A DNA stretch of 64,000 nt from Prorocentrum cordatum. Taxonomy: Eukaryota; Sar; Dinophyceae; Prorocentrales; Prorocentraceae. The stretch spans positions 40,001 through 104,000 of the forward strand of contig CAUYUJ010016371.1 in the NCBI GenBank assembly GCA_963575745.1, in the 5' to 3' direction. Each line of letters opens with the position of its first letter. The first letter of the stretch is position 1. A program made the translations under genes and the position numbers. Shown piece after piece: positions 47,870 to 58,899 of this stretch. The notes below the pieces were generated by a model. The model saw only the letters and a program-made list of their open reading frames with translations. It had not been told where the DNA came from and searched no databases.

Positions 47870-47969
47870 NNNNNNNNNNNNNNNNNNNNNNNNNNNNNNN
47901 NNNNNNNNNNNNNNNNNNNNNNNNNNNNNNNNNNNNNNNNNNNNNNNNNNNNNNNNNNNNNNNNNNNNN
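47870..47969. other. 100 bp assembly gap
   Basis: Exactly 100 N. The left side (47740-47869) resembles 47440-47570 (ATGGGCT.CGTGT.CG... and CTTCGGCGG phrases), so an unresolved tandem duplication may be the cause. ORFs reading through X residues are not real. Confidence 0.95.
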
Positions 47970-47999
47970 CTCCCCCTCCTCCTCCCCCTCCTCCTCCCC

Positions 48000-48136
48000 C
48001 GGCAGCCGCCGCCCGCACAGTGTGTGTCCGCCGGCGCGCCGGCGGCGGCCGCGCCCGCCTCGTCGTCGAAGTTGCCGCACCACCCCGCCTCGCCCCAGTA
48101 GGCGCCGCAGTGGTCCCCGTACAGGTCGGTGTGGCT
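48000..48136 (-). CDS. Exon fragment, Cys-rich DLYGDxCxxY...WCG repeat
   Basis: The - strand reads DASHTDLYGDHCGAYWGEAG then WCGNFDDEA and, after an Ala-rich step, THCAGGGC. Spacing of Asp, Tyr, Trp and Cys matches a Cys-rich repeat (DxYGDxCxxY...CG.YDD...CCACGGG) that I recall as frequent in dinoflagellate secreted or surface proteins; the role is unknown. The downstream side runs into the assembly gap, so the rest of the gene is missing. The 3' part has GGGC in place of CCAC. Confidence 0.4.
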
Positions 48137-48554
48137 CGCGTCCTGGCCCCGCCCGCGGGGCCGCCGACGCGAACACCCCTCTTGGGCCCCTTGGAGGCAC
48201 GCCGTGGTCTCCGATACTCGGCCCTGGACCTTCAGTCCGTCCTCCTCCCTCCTGGTCAGGTGGCTCAAGAGGCCCGTTGGAGGCGCCGTCGAGGGCGAGG
48301 CCTTCGGCGACGGCTCGTGCACGCATCCAGGGCAGGGCGGTCCTCGGCTTGGTAGGGCAGGCTGGGCCCCGGCCCCGCCCGCGGGGCCTGGGCTCCGGTC
48401 GGGCGTGTCCTCCGACAGGGGGATGCGTGGGCGAAGCATGAAACACACCCCCAAAAAACTGCTAGAGAAATGGTAGGATGGGCTCGGGCGTGTACTCCTA
48501 CAGGCGGATGTTGGACAATGTTTTTTTTTCAAATTCCCCGAAAGTGCTCCTGAA

Positions 48555-48720
48555 TATCGAAAAATAATAGAAAAATCGTCCCGAGACGCTTTCTTTGACC
48601 ATTCTTTAGAATTCCTCCTGTAGAGAGACAGGCCCGACGTGAAAATAGAAAAAATCGCCCCCTGAAATTCTTTATAACTATTTTGCATATTCCTCCTGTG
48701 GAGAGAGAGACAGGCCCGAC
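48555..48720. repeat. Tandem duplication, about 105 bp, AT-rich
   Basis: AGAAAAATCGTCCC...ATTCCTCCTGTAGAGAGACAGGCCCGAC at 48570-48637 recurs as AGAAAAAATCGCCC...ATTCCTCCTGTGGAGAGAGAGACAGGCCCGAC at 48650-48720 (only ends quoted). Confidence 0.6.
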
Positions 48721-48779
48721 CTACGCCTGGGCCTCCGCCGACCCCCGCCGCCTCGTGCGCGCTCCGCCCGTCGACTTTG

Positions 48780-48811
48780 ACGGACGACGAACGACGAACG
48801 ACGAACGACGA

Positions 48812-48860
<49 letters not shown>

Positions 48861-48935
48861 TCACGACGACGACGACGACGACAACGTCTTCGACGACGGC
48901 GACGACGACGTCTTCGACGACGACGTCCTCGGCCC
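48780..48935. repeat. (GAC)n tract with ACGAACG start
   Basis: ACGAACGACGAACGACG then near-pure GACGACGAC to 48935, ending in GTCTTCGACGACG steps. Confidence 0.9.
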
Positions 48936-49325
48936 CCGTCGCGACCTCCTCCTCGTTACCGCCGCCCTCCATCCTCCGTCGTCGTCCCCCTCGTCGTCGG
49001 CCACCCCTCCCGCCCCTCCCCGCGCTCGTCCTCGTCCTCCGTCCTCGCCCCCTGCCTCGCCCCCGTCCCTCCTGCGTGCACTGGCTCGGGCATCGGAAAC
49101 ATCCCAGTTGTTCTGGTTCCCAGGACTGCTGCCAGAACAGCGAGGTCCTAGGTCGCCAATTATTCTGGTTCCCAATCATGATGGTTTTCAGTTATCCTGG
49201 TTCCCAATGATTCTGGTAAGGCTGCTGCCAGGAATGCTGCTGGTGTAGCCGGCCAGCGAGGCGGCCAGTGTGGCACCCCCTGCTCCTCCCCAGAGGCTCA
49301 AAGCCGTGATTTTCAAAACCTGCAT

Positions 49326-49382
49326 CCCCCTAAATCCTAAACCCTAAACCCTAAACCCTTAGGGTTGAAGGTTTAGGGTTTT
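49326..49382. repeat. Interstitial telomeric tract, head to head
   Basis: CCTAAACCCTAAACCCTAAA (three CCCTAAA units and a partial) meets TTAGGGTTGAAGGTTTAGGG at 49359, so the repeat is in opposite orientation on either side of the join. TTTAGGG is the telomere repeat known from dinoflagellates and plants. Confidence 0.75.
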
Positions 49383-49795
49383 CGAAAGTCTCGACCACCA
49401 CCTCCCCCGACCGGCTGGCTCCTGGCCCCAGCGTCGTTTCGCGATGGTCCCTGGCCCCAGCAAGGGCCCCCAGAGGCCGAGAGGGGTTCAAAACCTCCCC
49501 CCCGGAGGCCGAAAGGGGTTCAAAACCTCCCGTCGTGATTGGTCCACGGCGCAAGGGGGCCTGGGATCGGGGGTGAAACATCGACCTCAGGATTCATCCT
49601 GGGATACGCTCCGGCCAGAACTCTACGAGCCCCCTGGGTGGAGGCGGTCTAACGCGTCTCCTCTTCCAACACCCTCCCTTCCATTCAGGGATGGGTCAAT
49701 CAATCACTGTTCCACAAACAGTGCTTGAACGTAGGGGTTCCCTTCCGAAGAACTGGGTTCGTTTGCGGGCCCGGCGGTCCCGTTCCAGTCCGCCG

Positions 49796-50212
49796 CCGCA
49801 CCGCATAGTTTGCACCACATAGCTTACACCACGTATATTGCTACCCGATGGACTACTGTGCATGTGATATATAATTATATATACACACATCTATGTGTGT
49901 TGCACTGCACCACCCAATTTACAGCATGTGGCTTGCACTACGCAGCTTGCATGACATAACGTGTACAGCACGATTTGCACCACATTGCTTGCACCGCGTC
50001 GCTTCGACCACAGAGCTTGCAGCTTCGACCACGTAGCTTGCTCCACATGGCTTGCAGCATATAGCCTGCACCACAGAGAGCTTGCAATACGCCACTACGT
50101 GGACTGGACCGCATTGCTCACGCCACATTGCTTGCGCCACGCAGCCTGCTCCAGTCGGCTTACGCCATGCCTTGCGCCATGCTTCTTGCACCACGTAGCC
50201 TACATGCCCAGG
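49796..50212. repeat. Decayed minisatellite, 14-15 bp unit GCACCACRTAGCTT
   Basis: Variants such as TTGCACCACATAGCTT, TTGCACCACATTGCTT, TCGACCACGTAGCTTGC and CTCCACATGGCTTGC follow each other for about 415 bp, with insertions. No coding frame survives. Confidence 0.7.
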
Positions 50213-50609
50213 GTGTAAGAAAAAAACAGTGTCCGGGGCCCACGCTGGCACACTCCTTAAACATAACCCCTTCTCCCACGCTGCCGGCGACCGAACAAGA
50301 GCAATGCCGACCCCCCCCCGCAGACGCACGTTGCAGATCATTTGGAATCATGCTCGGGAAACCCGCTCTCATTTCTGCACTGGTGTTTGCCGAGGACTGC
50401 GGCCTGGGGGCGCTGTGCGCAGGCCCAACATGCCTGTCAACGCCAATGCAAAATAGCTGAGAGTGCACACATACAACCTACACACGCCACGCACAAAACA
50501 CCACACAGGCCACACTGTCGCACTAGGCGCATGTGGAGCACATGGTGCATCTTACACAGCCGGCGCGCCCAGCACGCTAGCGCATCTGGTTCACGCAGCG
50601 CACCTGGCA

Positions 50610-51500
50610 TGGGAGGAAGAGGAGGGGGAGGAGGAGGAAAAGGAGGAGGAGGAGGAGGAGAGGAGGAGGGGGGAGGAGGAGGAGGAGGAGGAGGAGGAGG
50701 AGAGGAAAACGACGAGAAGGAAAAGGAGAAAGAGGAGGAGGAGGAAGAGGAGGAGAGGACGAGGACGAGGATGAGGAGGAGGCGACGGAGAAGGAGGAAG
50801 AGGAGGAGGAAGAGGAGGAGGACGAGGAGGAGGAGAAGGATGAGGAGGAGGATGAGAAGGAGGACGAGGAGGAGAACGACGATAAGGAGAACGAAAAAGA
50901 GGATGAGGAGAAGGAGTAGGAGAAAAAGGAGAACGAGGACGAGAATAAAGAGGGGGAAGAGGAGAAAGAGGAGAAAACGGAGGAGGAGGAAGAGGAGGAG
51001 GACACGGATGAGGAGGAGGAGTAGGAGGAGGAGGGGGAGGAGGGGGGGGAGGAGAGGAGAGGGGGGAAAAGGAAGAGGAGGAGGAGGAGGAGGAGGAGGG
51101 GGAGGAGGAGAGGAGGAGGAGGAGGAGGATGAGGATGGGGAGGAGGAAAAGGAGGCGAAATAGGAGGAGGAGGAAAATGGGGAGGAGAAGGAGGAGGAAG
51201 AGGAGGAGGAAGATGAGGAGGAGGAGGAGGAAGAAAAGGAGAAGGAGGAGGAGGAATAACAGGAAGAGGGGCAGGACGAGGAGGGAAATGAGGAACGAGG
51301 CGGAGGGGGAGGAGGAGGATGAGGAGAAAATGGAGGAGGAAGAAGAGGAGGAAAACGACGAGGAGGAGGAGGAGGAGGAGGAGGAAGGAGGAGGAGGAGG
51401 AAGAGGCGGAGGAGAGGAGGAGAAAAGGGGAGGGGAAGAAAAGGAGAGGAGGACGAGGAGGAGGAAAAAGAGGAGGAAAAGGAGGAGAAGGAGGAGGAAC
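50610..51500. repeat. About 890 bp (GGA)n / GGAGAA array
   Basis: Purine-only DNA for nearly 900 bp with GACGAGG, GGAAAA and GGATGAGG interruptions. ORFs up to 414 codons on either strand are repeat translation. It separates the 51.5 kb fragment from 50.2 kb. Confidence 0.95.
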
Positions 51501-51840
51501 TGCACAACTGGCGCTGGCGGCGGCAGATGCTGCTGGAGCCCTTCGATTGCGGACGGGTCGATGCGTGGCGCAGCCGCCTGCAGTGCCAGGAGAAACTGCT
51601 CGGGGGTCTGGGCCACCTCTTTGCCGCGTCGTCCTTCGCACCCTTCTTGCGCCAGCGGCGCGACTTGAACCAATCTCTCCACTCCTCGTAGCCGTCATGC
51701 TGTTCATCATCGAGCGCGGACTGGATCCGTTTCTCCCAGACGCCTTGTACTGGCGCCGCATCTCGTCACGGTGGAAGGCCCCCGAGCTCCATCGGCTTGC
51801 TGCAGCAGAAGCACTTCCCACGACCCTTCCAAGTCCGAGG
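51500..51840 (-). pseudogene. Coding remnant with CxCC knuckle, unknown
   Basis: The - strand reads GRGKCFCCSKPMELGGLPP then a stop; a second frame reads FHRDEMRRQYKASGRN; the first frame resumes QSALDDEQHDGYEEWRDWFK then SRRWRKKGAKDDAAKRW; a third frame gives TPEQFLLALQAAAPRIDPSA. The order suggests one protein with two frameshifts or unresolved introns, placed between two GGA tracts. No family assigned. Confidence 0.35.
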
Positions 51841-51905
51841 AGGAGGAGGAGGAGGAGGAGGAGGAGGAGGAGGAGGAGGAGGAGGAGGAGGAAGAGGAGG
51901 ACGGG
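51838..51905. repeat. (GGA)n tract
   Basis: Pure GGAGGAGGA of about 65 bp. 51905-52760 after it shows no gene I can support. Confidence 0.9.
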
Positions 51906-52764
51906 GATGTTGGCAAACCCAACAACAAATCAAAACCGTGGCGTTAAACGAAGCGCAGTCCAACGTTCCCTGGCCAACGGCCAACGTGGCCAACGGACAA
52001 CACCAAAGGCGCACGTGCAAAAAGGGAAACAACGGACACAGGCTGGGACCCGACCTCCAATTTCCCTGCTCTGACTAACTCTCAATAGCGCCGGAAACGC
52101 TGTGCCTTAGGGGAGATATCGAAACGAACGAAAACCAAACCAAGGACCGCCCTACCCCGCGTCAAACAGGCGCAAGGGGGCTCGGAACCGGCGCCCAAAG
52201 GACAACGCGCGGAACGTTGCCCAGCGCCCGCGCCCCCACAAACACGGCAACAATATGCCCGCGGCAAAGCGCCCTGCAACCCAGAGGTTGCAGGCGGAGA
52301 GCCGCGGGCCCCGCCTCCGTGATCGTGAAAGGCGGTTCACCTCAAACCACGGGGGGCCACTAGGGTTTCCCCGCGCCCAGGCCGCACCTCTCGGCCGAGG
52401 TGGCAGGGCACTCAGAACCCTGGCCTGGCGGCTGCAATGGCGACACCGGCGGCACCAGGGGCGGGGAGGGGTGAAGGCCACTCTCCGGCCCAAAACAAAA
52501 TCCAGGGCCGCGCCGCAACTCACAAAGATTGAAAATATGACGGACCCAATGACGAAGCGAGACACGAAGGACGACATCGAACGACCACGACCCTCCTGCG
52601 GGAATTGCCGCCCTCCGCCTGTTCCTTATCGCACCCGCGAGCGGGCGGCATAATGAGCTCGACGTCATCGGACCCACACCGCATTCACGCGGTGCCGCAC
52701 GGAATACAGGCTGCACCGCTCATCCGCGGTTGCGAGGCATTTGAAAATTGTTTCGGCCTGACGG

Positions 52765-52905
52765 CGGAGAGGGAGGAGGAGGAAACGGAGGAGAAGAGGA
52801 GGAGGGGGAGGAGGAAAAAGGAGGAGGAGGAAAAGGGAGAGGAGGAAGAGGAGGAGGAGGAGGAGGAGGAGGAGGAGGAGGAGGAGGAGGAGGAGGAGGA
52901 GTTTT
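52765..52905. repeat. (GGA)n tract
   Basis: GAGGAGGAGG with AAAAGG interruptions, about 100 bp before the stop of the - strand gene at 53014. Confidence 0.9.
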
Positions 52906-53013
52906 AAACTCGCGTGCTCTCGCCCGTGAGTGAATGCCCCTGGTCTCGGCACCCCGCGCAGGCGACACGCCCGGGGCAGGGTGGGCCAGCGGCCTCAGCA
53001 CACGGCGCTTCTT

Positions 53014-54189
53014 CTAGCCGTTCTCCAGCGCTGGCTTACGGAGACTCTGCAGCACCATCTGGCGAACACGCCTGATGTGCTCGTCGACCCGTTCCTCGCG
53101 GCAGGGCTGCGCCGTGCCGGGCTGCGCCGAACCAGCACCGCCGCCGTCGGCCACCGCCAGGGCCTCCTGGCCTGCCGAGGAGGCGTGGGCCGCCGCCGCC
53201 ACCGCGGCCCCGCCGCGGGGCGCGGCCGCCCCTCCACCGTCGCCGAGGGGCTGGGTGGCGCTCTTGCCCTTGTCCTTGCCCACCGACGCGGGCGCGCCCG
53301 CGCGGCTTGTGCGCCGCCCCGCGCTGGACGGCGGGCGGCTCGGCTGCGCAGGCAGCTCGTCCGCCCAGCTGTCGTCCTCCATCATGGCCTCGGCGACCTC
53401 CTCGCCCTCCACGTCCATCTCCTTCGTCTCTGCAGCAGTGGCTCCTCGCCGACGTCGACCGCGCCGTCGCCTCCGCCGCGGCGCCGCGGCGCCAGGCGGC
53501 AGGCCACCCGCGGGATCATCAGGGGCTCCATCATGCTCGGCGTCAGGGGGACGATGAGGAGCAGCAGCACGGCGTCGCGAAGCCTCCAGCTCCGCCGCCG
53601 CCGCCCTGCACAGGCCCTCGGCGGCGCGCAACATGCGGCAAGCCGCAGGCGCTCCGCGGGCCAGCCCCGCCGCCGAATGGGCCGCCAAGGTGGCACCTCG
53701 GGCGGCCGCGATTGCAGCGCGGGGATCAGCAGCCGGCATCACCCGAACCGAGGCGGGCGGCGCGGCCCGGCGACACCACGTTCGAACGAAATGGTTACTA
53801 GGAGGAGGAGGAAGAGGAGGAGGAGGAGGAGGAGGAGGAGGAGGAGGTGGAGGAGGAGGAGGAGGAGGAGGAGGATAAGGAGGAGGAAGAGCAAAACGAA
53901 CAGGAGGAGGAGGAAAAGCAGGAGGAGAGAAGGCGAGGAGGATGGCCCTCCTAAGAGCCACCGCCCAACACGGAAAAGCGCCCCCTCCCCCCCTCCCCCC
54001 GGTGTCCACGTCCGCGCAGGTCGCGGGCGGGCAAGCCTCGCAGGTTTTCGGGCACACGAGGGAGACCCTGGGCGAAGGGGGGGCCAACCTGCTGTTGCTA
54101 CGCCTCCCCCCCTTTTCCCCTTCCTCGTCGTCCTCCCCTGCCCCCTCCTCGTCGTCCCCCCCATATTCGGCACTGCTCATTCCCCCCAT
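53014..54189 (-). CDS. Hypothetical protein with CPKTC motif and charged C-terminus
   Basis: One - strand frame is open for 391 codons. It starts MGGMSSAEYGGDDEEG (ATG 54189 or 54180), then VCPKTCEACPPATCADV, which resembles the closing CPKxCxxC of ShK-type domains. A poly-Pro stretch encoded by the GGA tract (53800-53940) follows; this may be an intron, since a TAG acceptor precedes NHFVRTWCRRAAPP. Then an Ala-rich segment, KEMDVEGEEVAEAMMEDDSW, and the end RQMVLQSLRKPALENG. The acidic and final parts are convincingly coding. An overlapping frame (RDAVLLLLIVPLTPSMMEPL) is also possible for part of the middle. Function unknown. Confidence 0.5.
   Translation of the reverse strand: MGGMSSAEYGGDDEEGAGEDDEEGEKGGRRSNSRLAPPSPRVSLVCPKTCEACPPATCADVDTGGRGGGGAFPCWAVALRRAILLAFSPPAFPPPPVRFALPPPYPPPPPPPPPPPPPPPPPPPPLPPPPSNHFVRTWCRRAAPPASVRVMPAADPRAAIAAARGATLAAHSAAGLARGAPAACRMLRAAEGLCRAAAAELEASRRRAAAPHRPPDAEHDGAPDDPAGGLPPGAAAPRRRRRRGRRRRGATAAETKEMDVEGEEVAEAMMEDDSWADELPAQPSRPPSSAGRRTSRAGAPASVGKDKGKSATQPLGDGGGAAAPRGGAAVAAAAHASSAGQEALAVADGGGAGSAQPGTAQPCREERVDEHIRRVRQMVLQSLRKPALENG
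53795..53940. repeat. (GGA)n tract
   Basis: GGAGGAGGAAGAGG array within the preceding gene; either codes for poly-Pro on the - strand or lies in an intron. Confidence 0.9.
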
Positions 54190-54225
54190 CCAAAAGTTCC
54201 TCGGTTTGAATTGTTGTTGTTATAT

Positions 54226-54296
54226 GTATATATATATATATATATATAGATATATATGTATATATATATATATTTATTTATATTTATATTTATGTA
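54226..54296. repeat. (TA)n and TATTTA tract
   Basis: TATATATATATATATATAGA through TTTATTTATATTTATATTTA, just upstream of the - strand gene ending at 53014. An AT-rich island in GC-rich surroundings. Confidence 0.85.
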
Positions 54297-55393
54297 TCCC
54301 CATCTATTTCTCTTTGTCTCTCTGCCTGTCGTTCTCTTTTCCTCGTACACCTCCTCCATCTGCCGTTTCTATACCGGCGACTGTTGTTAATTATTTTTGT
54401 ACAGATACATCAGTGTCTGCTTGGTGTGAAATGCCTGTTTTCCAACTCCTCCTCCTATATCCCTCCTCCTCCTCCTATTCCTCTTCCCCTTTGCCTGCAT
54501 CACCCCTCATTTTCCTCATCATATGGCTCCGTTCGGCACAGCCTGAAGGGCCGCTGGCGCTGGCCAGTGGAAGCGGTCATGCGAAGTTCGAACCAGGGCC
54601 AGCTGCTCTTAATACGTTTATTAGGTAACTGTATGGCGCACGACGCACACCCCATCAATAACGAGTTCCTCATCTTGCCTTCGGCCCCCCTGTTTCTCTC
54701 CCTCTGCTCTTCCCTCTCGCACCGCTGCGCAGCGCTCCCGCGGCCGCGCCAGGCCGCTCGCCCCCGCGCGGCACGTTGCGGCGGGAGGTACGGGGGGGGG
54801 CCCAGACCACCGGGGGCCCCGTTTCCTTTTCGAGACAGTGAAGAGGGGGAGGCATGTCCTCCGTGCTCACCGGTCGAGCGGCGCGGGGGCGGGTGGGGTT
54901 GAGGGTTTAGCCGGCCCGCTCACATGGCGTTGCCGCTGTTCGAGACCCCGCGCATAGCTCGGCACGGGGTACACGCGAGACTAGCCACGGCGTTGGGGAA
55001 CTGTACATAGGCATTGACGTACCGGCTGCAACGCAAGAGTCGGGCCGTCAGCAATATTGTAATCGTGAGGGGCCAGGTGCTCCAGTCACTGGAGCACTAA
55101 TCAATATCAGTCGTGGCAGGTCGAACTGTCGTCCTTGATCTACACGCCGCGGGCTCGCTTGGACCAGCCCTCCACTGTCGGAAGGGGCCCGCGCTTGGTG
55201 CGCGGACCGATCGGCAACAGCAAGCCCGTGGTGATGCACCACCCTTCTGTAATTGGTGTACCATTTTGATCCAGAAGGTCGATTGAGAAATTTCGGGCCT
55301 CCCGTGAGCGTGGGTTGCGGATTGGTACTGTAGCTGCTGGTCACGTTGTAGTTCCTCGGCTCCGCATTCCATGTAGTGCACTTTCATGTGCGT

Positions 55394-57562
55394 CTATTCT
55401 TCTGGCGCTAGATCTGCAAAGTTCCCGTATAATATGTCGACGATGGCCTGCTTAAGGGTGCCGATGGCGGGGGCGCCCATGGAGGCGTCCAGGATGAAAC
55501 TTCCTGTCTAGAGGGGCACCCAACGCATGTAGTCGGAAACGCGCGCCGTCACTTCCCATGGATGCGATCCTGCAACCATGTAGCTCTGGGCAGAATTCCA
55601 GTGTCCATCACGGACCAGTTGTGGCATCTCCCGGACAATGGCGAGCGGCTTCAAATCGGTCCCATATTTCCAGATAGCCGTGACCTCCGCGCGCTGTGCC
55701 TTGTAGACGTCGGCGCGCATGCCGCGCAGGCCCTTGGAGTAGTGGCAGAGCGCGGCTTTGACATTGGCGACCAAAAAAACATTGTCTTCCCGTCCTCATG
55801 TGAGATGCTGCTGGCCACTTGCATTCACTCGCGCTGGCCACTCAGTCCGCGTAGCCATGTGCCCGACGCCGCAAACATTTATTGTTGCCCACTGGCGCCG
55901 TCGTCAACTACGAGCTAGAAAATGGTGCAGTCGGCTAACAGTCGGCTAGCGTTGGGGCCGATCACTCGAGCTTGAAGTGGCGCCGGTGCATGATGCACTT
56001 GATAGTGGGCACGATGGTGGCGAATCCAGTTCGACAGTGCCGAGCGACGGTAAAGCGCGGGTAGCTGGGCGAGCTGATGCGGCGCATCGAAATTGTTACA
56101 GCAAGTCGTAATCCCTGTGTCATCGCGGCGCCCTGCGGCGCCTCAGTCAGCGCGAAGCCGGAGCAGGCCCGCGCGCGCGCGCCCGCGGGAGATGGGTGGG
56201 GGCGAAGCGGCAGTTCTGGAGGAAGCGTACTTTTGGCTCGGGGCAGGCAGGCAGATCGTACCAAAAGCACGCGGCGAACGCGTGGCATGCACAGCTCAGG
56301 GTAGAACATTCGGTAAAAACGTGGGGGCACACAGCTGGCACCTTAGTCCGCAAACGGCGTTGCATGCCCATGCGTCTACGTTTCGGCGTCGTCGTTCTGG
56401 TTGGGTTCCTTCTTCGTATCGTCGTTGCCCTGGGCACTGTCCAGCTTGCGCTTCCTGGAGCTGCCTTCGTAGTGCGCGACGTCGTCATAGGCGGCGCCCC
56501 TGCCTTCTGCCTGGTTGTCATCGTCCTCGCCGTCGCCCTCGTCGTTCTCGATGTTGGTGCACGCGGACGCGATGTCCACGAAACTACTGGAGTTGCAGTG
56601 GCGGGACCAGTCGCTTTCCAGGTGCTGTTTGGTGCGCGCTACCGGTCCTGGTCGCGCACGCGGACGAAGTGCTGCGTCTCTCCGGCGGGCTCGGGTCTGC
56701 CAGCGGAGCGGCGGCGTGCTCGGGGGCGGCGGCCTGCTTCGCAGAAAAGATGCATCGCGGTCTGGTCCGGGTACCTCGCGGGGAAGTCGCCCACCTCGTC
56801 GGAAAGCGGGGGGCGCGCTTTGGCGTCGCATTCGTCATCGGCTTGTGCGAAGGTGCGAAGCTGCGAACCCCTTGTTATTTGTTTGAGCTCAACGCTCCCT
56901 TCAAAGACCCTTCAGCGAGAACCGGTCGCCCACCTGCTGCGAACCCCTTGTGCTTAAAGGCGCATCATGATGCAGACCTCGCCCGGATACCTGGTGGCGG
57001 CCACGCATTCGCACTGTTGATGCGGAAAACGGGCGTTGCGTCCCAGCGGCTGTCGTGGCTTGTGCATGGACCGCGGTGCACGGTGTATTGATCAAGCTTG
57101 TGGTCACCGCTGGCTGTAGAAGGTCAAGAGGCTGTCCAGGTGCCGCAGTGACTGTTCGATATCTCCCATCAGGAAGTACACCGACTCTGCATTGGCATGG
57201 CAGTCGTACTTGGCAGCGGCTACCATCGTCAATGTGTGTATCCACTTGCTGTCACCTTGGAACAGTGGCGCCGGAAATCCCCGCCTCTATGTGAGTGGTG
57301 CTCTAAGCGTTGCCTTCACTCAACCTTCTCCGACTAGTACTTCATCGTGACAGCCATCGCTGGCTGCTCAGGCCGACTGGCTTGCACCTTGTACCCTTCA
57401 GAATATGAAACACCGGACCCTATACTACAACAACACTTCAATACTTCGCGTGCGTGCCCCGTGGTCTGTCCGCTATCGCTGTAGTTCGAATGTGCGTGTC
57501 GGGCTCGAAGCGGGCGGGCTGGGATAAGACGGGCAGATGATGATGATGAAGATGAAGATGAA

Positions 57563-57630
<68 letters not shown>

Positions 57631-58048
57631 CAGTGGTGATGAGGATGGTGATGATAATGTTGTTGGTGGTACCTCCGCCGATCTGGCCCCAAGCAGGGTT
57701 GGCAGCGGTCCTCGTATAGTGGCTTGCCTAGCGTGCTCTGTCGGGTCAAATCTCCCCATACCTGTTCAGCACGTCTGTCAGATGCGGGTCTCTTCCCTTG
57801 CTGGCGTAGTGGCCGCAATTCTCGGTGACGGTGTAGGGCAGTCCTGTGTATCGTGATGTACTTCTGTGCGGACGCTGTATATCATATCTCTGGACTCTCG
57901 TCTTGGATCGGTTTCCTTGCCAGGGTATTCATCATGTGAGTACCCTCTGGATGTTGTTCTACTTCCTCTTCAGGTATCTCCGTGAACATGTAGGGCTCTT
58001 CCTTGATGTCCCGGACGTTCAGGGCCGGCAATTCCGTGTATGCTCCCT
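55394..58048 (-). CDS. Multi-exon gene of unknown function with one in-frame stop
   Basis: Exons fitted by phase: 57944-58048 (GAYTELPALNVRDIKEEPYM), 57762-57843 (LPYTVTENCGHYASKGRD), 57108-57284 (KWIHTLTMVAAAKYDCHANA), 56991-57049 (RWDATPVFRINSANAWPPP), 56896-56936, about 56650-56860 (DDECDAKARPPLSDEVGDFP), 56380-56624 (SDWSRHCNSSSFVDIASACT), 55966-56064 (VARHCRTGFATIVP) and 55394-about 55797 (VANVKAALCHYSKGLRGMRA). Four consecutive junctions at the 5' end fit GT-AG in frame; one needs a GC donor. The last exon has TAG at 55508-55510, after which the same frame continues SFILDASMGAPAIGTLKQAI to a stop at 55394. The preceding exon may begin upstream (RTIARYLTNQLN near 58130), separated by about 64 bp containing a TGA. 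Either a recent pseudogene or incompletely modelled. No domain recognised. Confidence 0.5.
57535..57632. repeat. (GAT)n array inside an intron
   Basis: GATGATGATGAAGATGAAGA then pure GATGAT to 57630, between the second and third exons of the 55.4-58.05 kb gene. Confidence 0.95.
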
Positions 58049-58564
58049 CTGCACTTTTTCAAGCAAAATCTTGGTGCGTGTGTCGCTGTTGATCCAGTCG
58101 CAAGTAGAAGCTGTTGAGCTGATTGGTGAGGTACCTGGCTATAGTACGCGGCTGGTTACCCTCACATTCTAATGCTCTAGTCAAGGTTACTCACCCTCGC
58201 GTGCATGACGCTGTACAGTGCGGGCGCGGCCGCAAGAAACCTTCGCAAGAAGCCCAACCCTGAGAACCCGTGCGCGAGGCGCACCTGAGGGGAAACCTGG
58301 AGCACCCTGAACGCAGCAGCTCCTTCAACGGCTGCGGGAAGTCACCGCGCAGCGCGAGGAGCGAAGAAACCCAGGATACCCTGACGAAAAGCACATGGTT
58401 TCTGGATGCGCGGCCCCAATGTACACCTGGTTGTCACTGCAGACGTAGGAGGATCCTCGCCTCGTGGGGGCAGTTGTTCACGGCGTGCGCGCGCTGCCAA
58501 TCGCGGCGGCGCGCTGAGGCCAGCCCCCCCATTGGTCCCGGCGCACGGCGCGGGAACCCGTCGG

Positions 58565-58895
58565 GGGCGCGCAAGCATGGGTTAGCGATCCATGGATTTG
58601 GTGCGCGGTCGCCAAATCCATGGATCGGGGGAGGTGCCCTCCCCAAGGTGCGGCCGGTGCCGCCACGTCCGGCGGCGGAACTCCGCGATGCCCCACGGAA
58701 ACGGGACCCGTCGCTGATCCACGCCCCCTTGGTCCATGTTTGCGATCGCCTGAGTTCCTGTTCCCCATCCTCCCCCTTCCACTTCTCCGCCGCCTTAGCC
58801 CCCAGAAGCTCGGCATCCTGGGCTACAGGACCACGATGACGTTCCCTAATTGATTGTTCCCCATCCAAGGCAACTTCGGAGGGAGAGGAATGGGT
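58565..58895 (+). repeat. Duplicated segment, empty-site copy
   Basis: Matches 62951-63490 without the 195 bp insertion: GGGGGCGCGCAAGCATGG, hairpin GATCCATGGATTTGG / CCAAATCCATGGATC, CCACGGAAACGGGACCC, TCCTCCCCCTTCCACTTCTC, and GATTGTTCCCCATCCAAGGC. The first 150 bp has loosely inverted ends and may itself be a small element. GACCCAGGATACCC-like sequence at 58367 precedes it and is shared with 34786. Confidence 0.75.
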
Positions 58896-58899
58896 GAGT

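Noticed and set aside
47609-48446. ORFs spanning the N run
   Set aside because: They pass through the assembly gap as X residues and have no support.
50437-51821. Overlapping 356-414 codon - strand ORFs
   Set aside because: Mostly Ser/Leu/Pro translation of the 890 bp GGA array; only the first 110 codons near 51.5-51.8 kb look coding and are listed separately.
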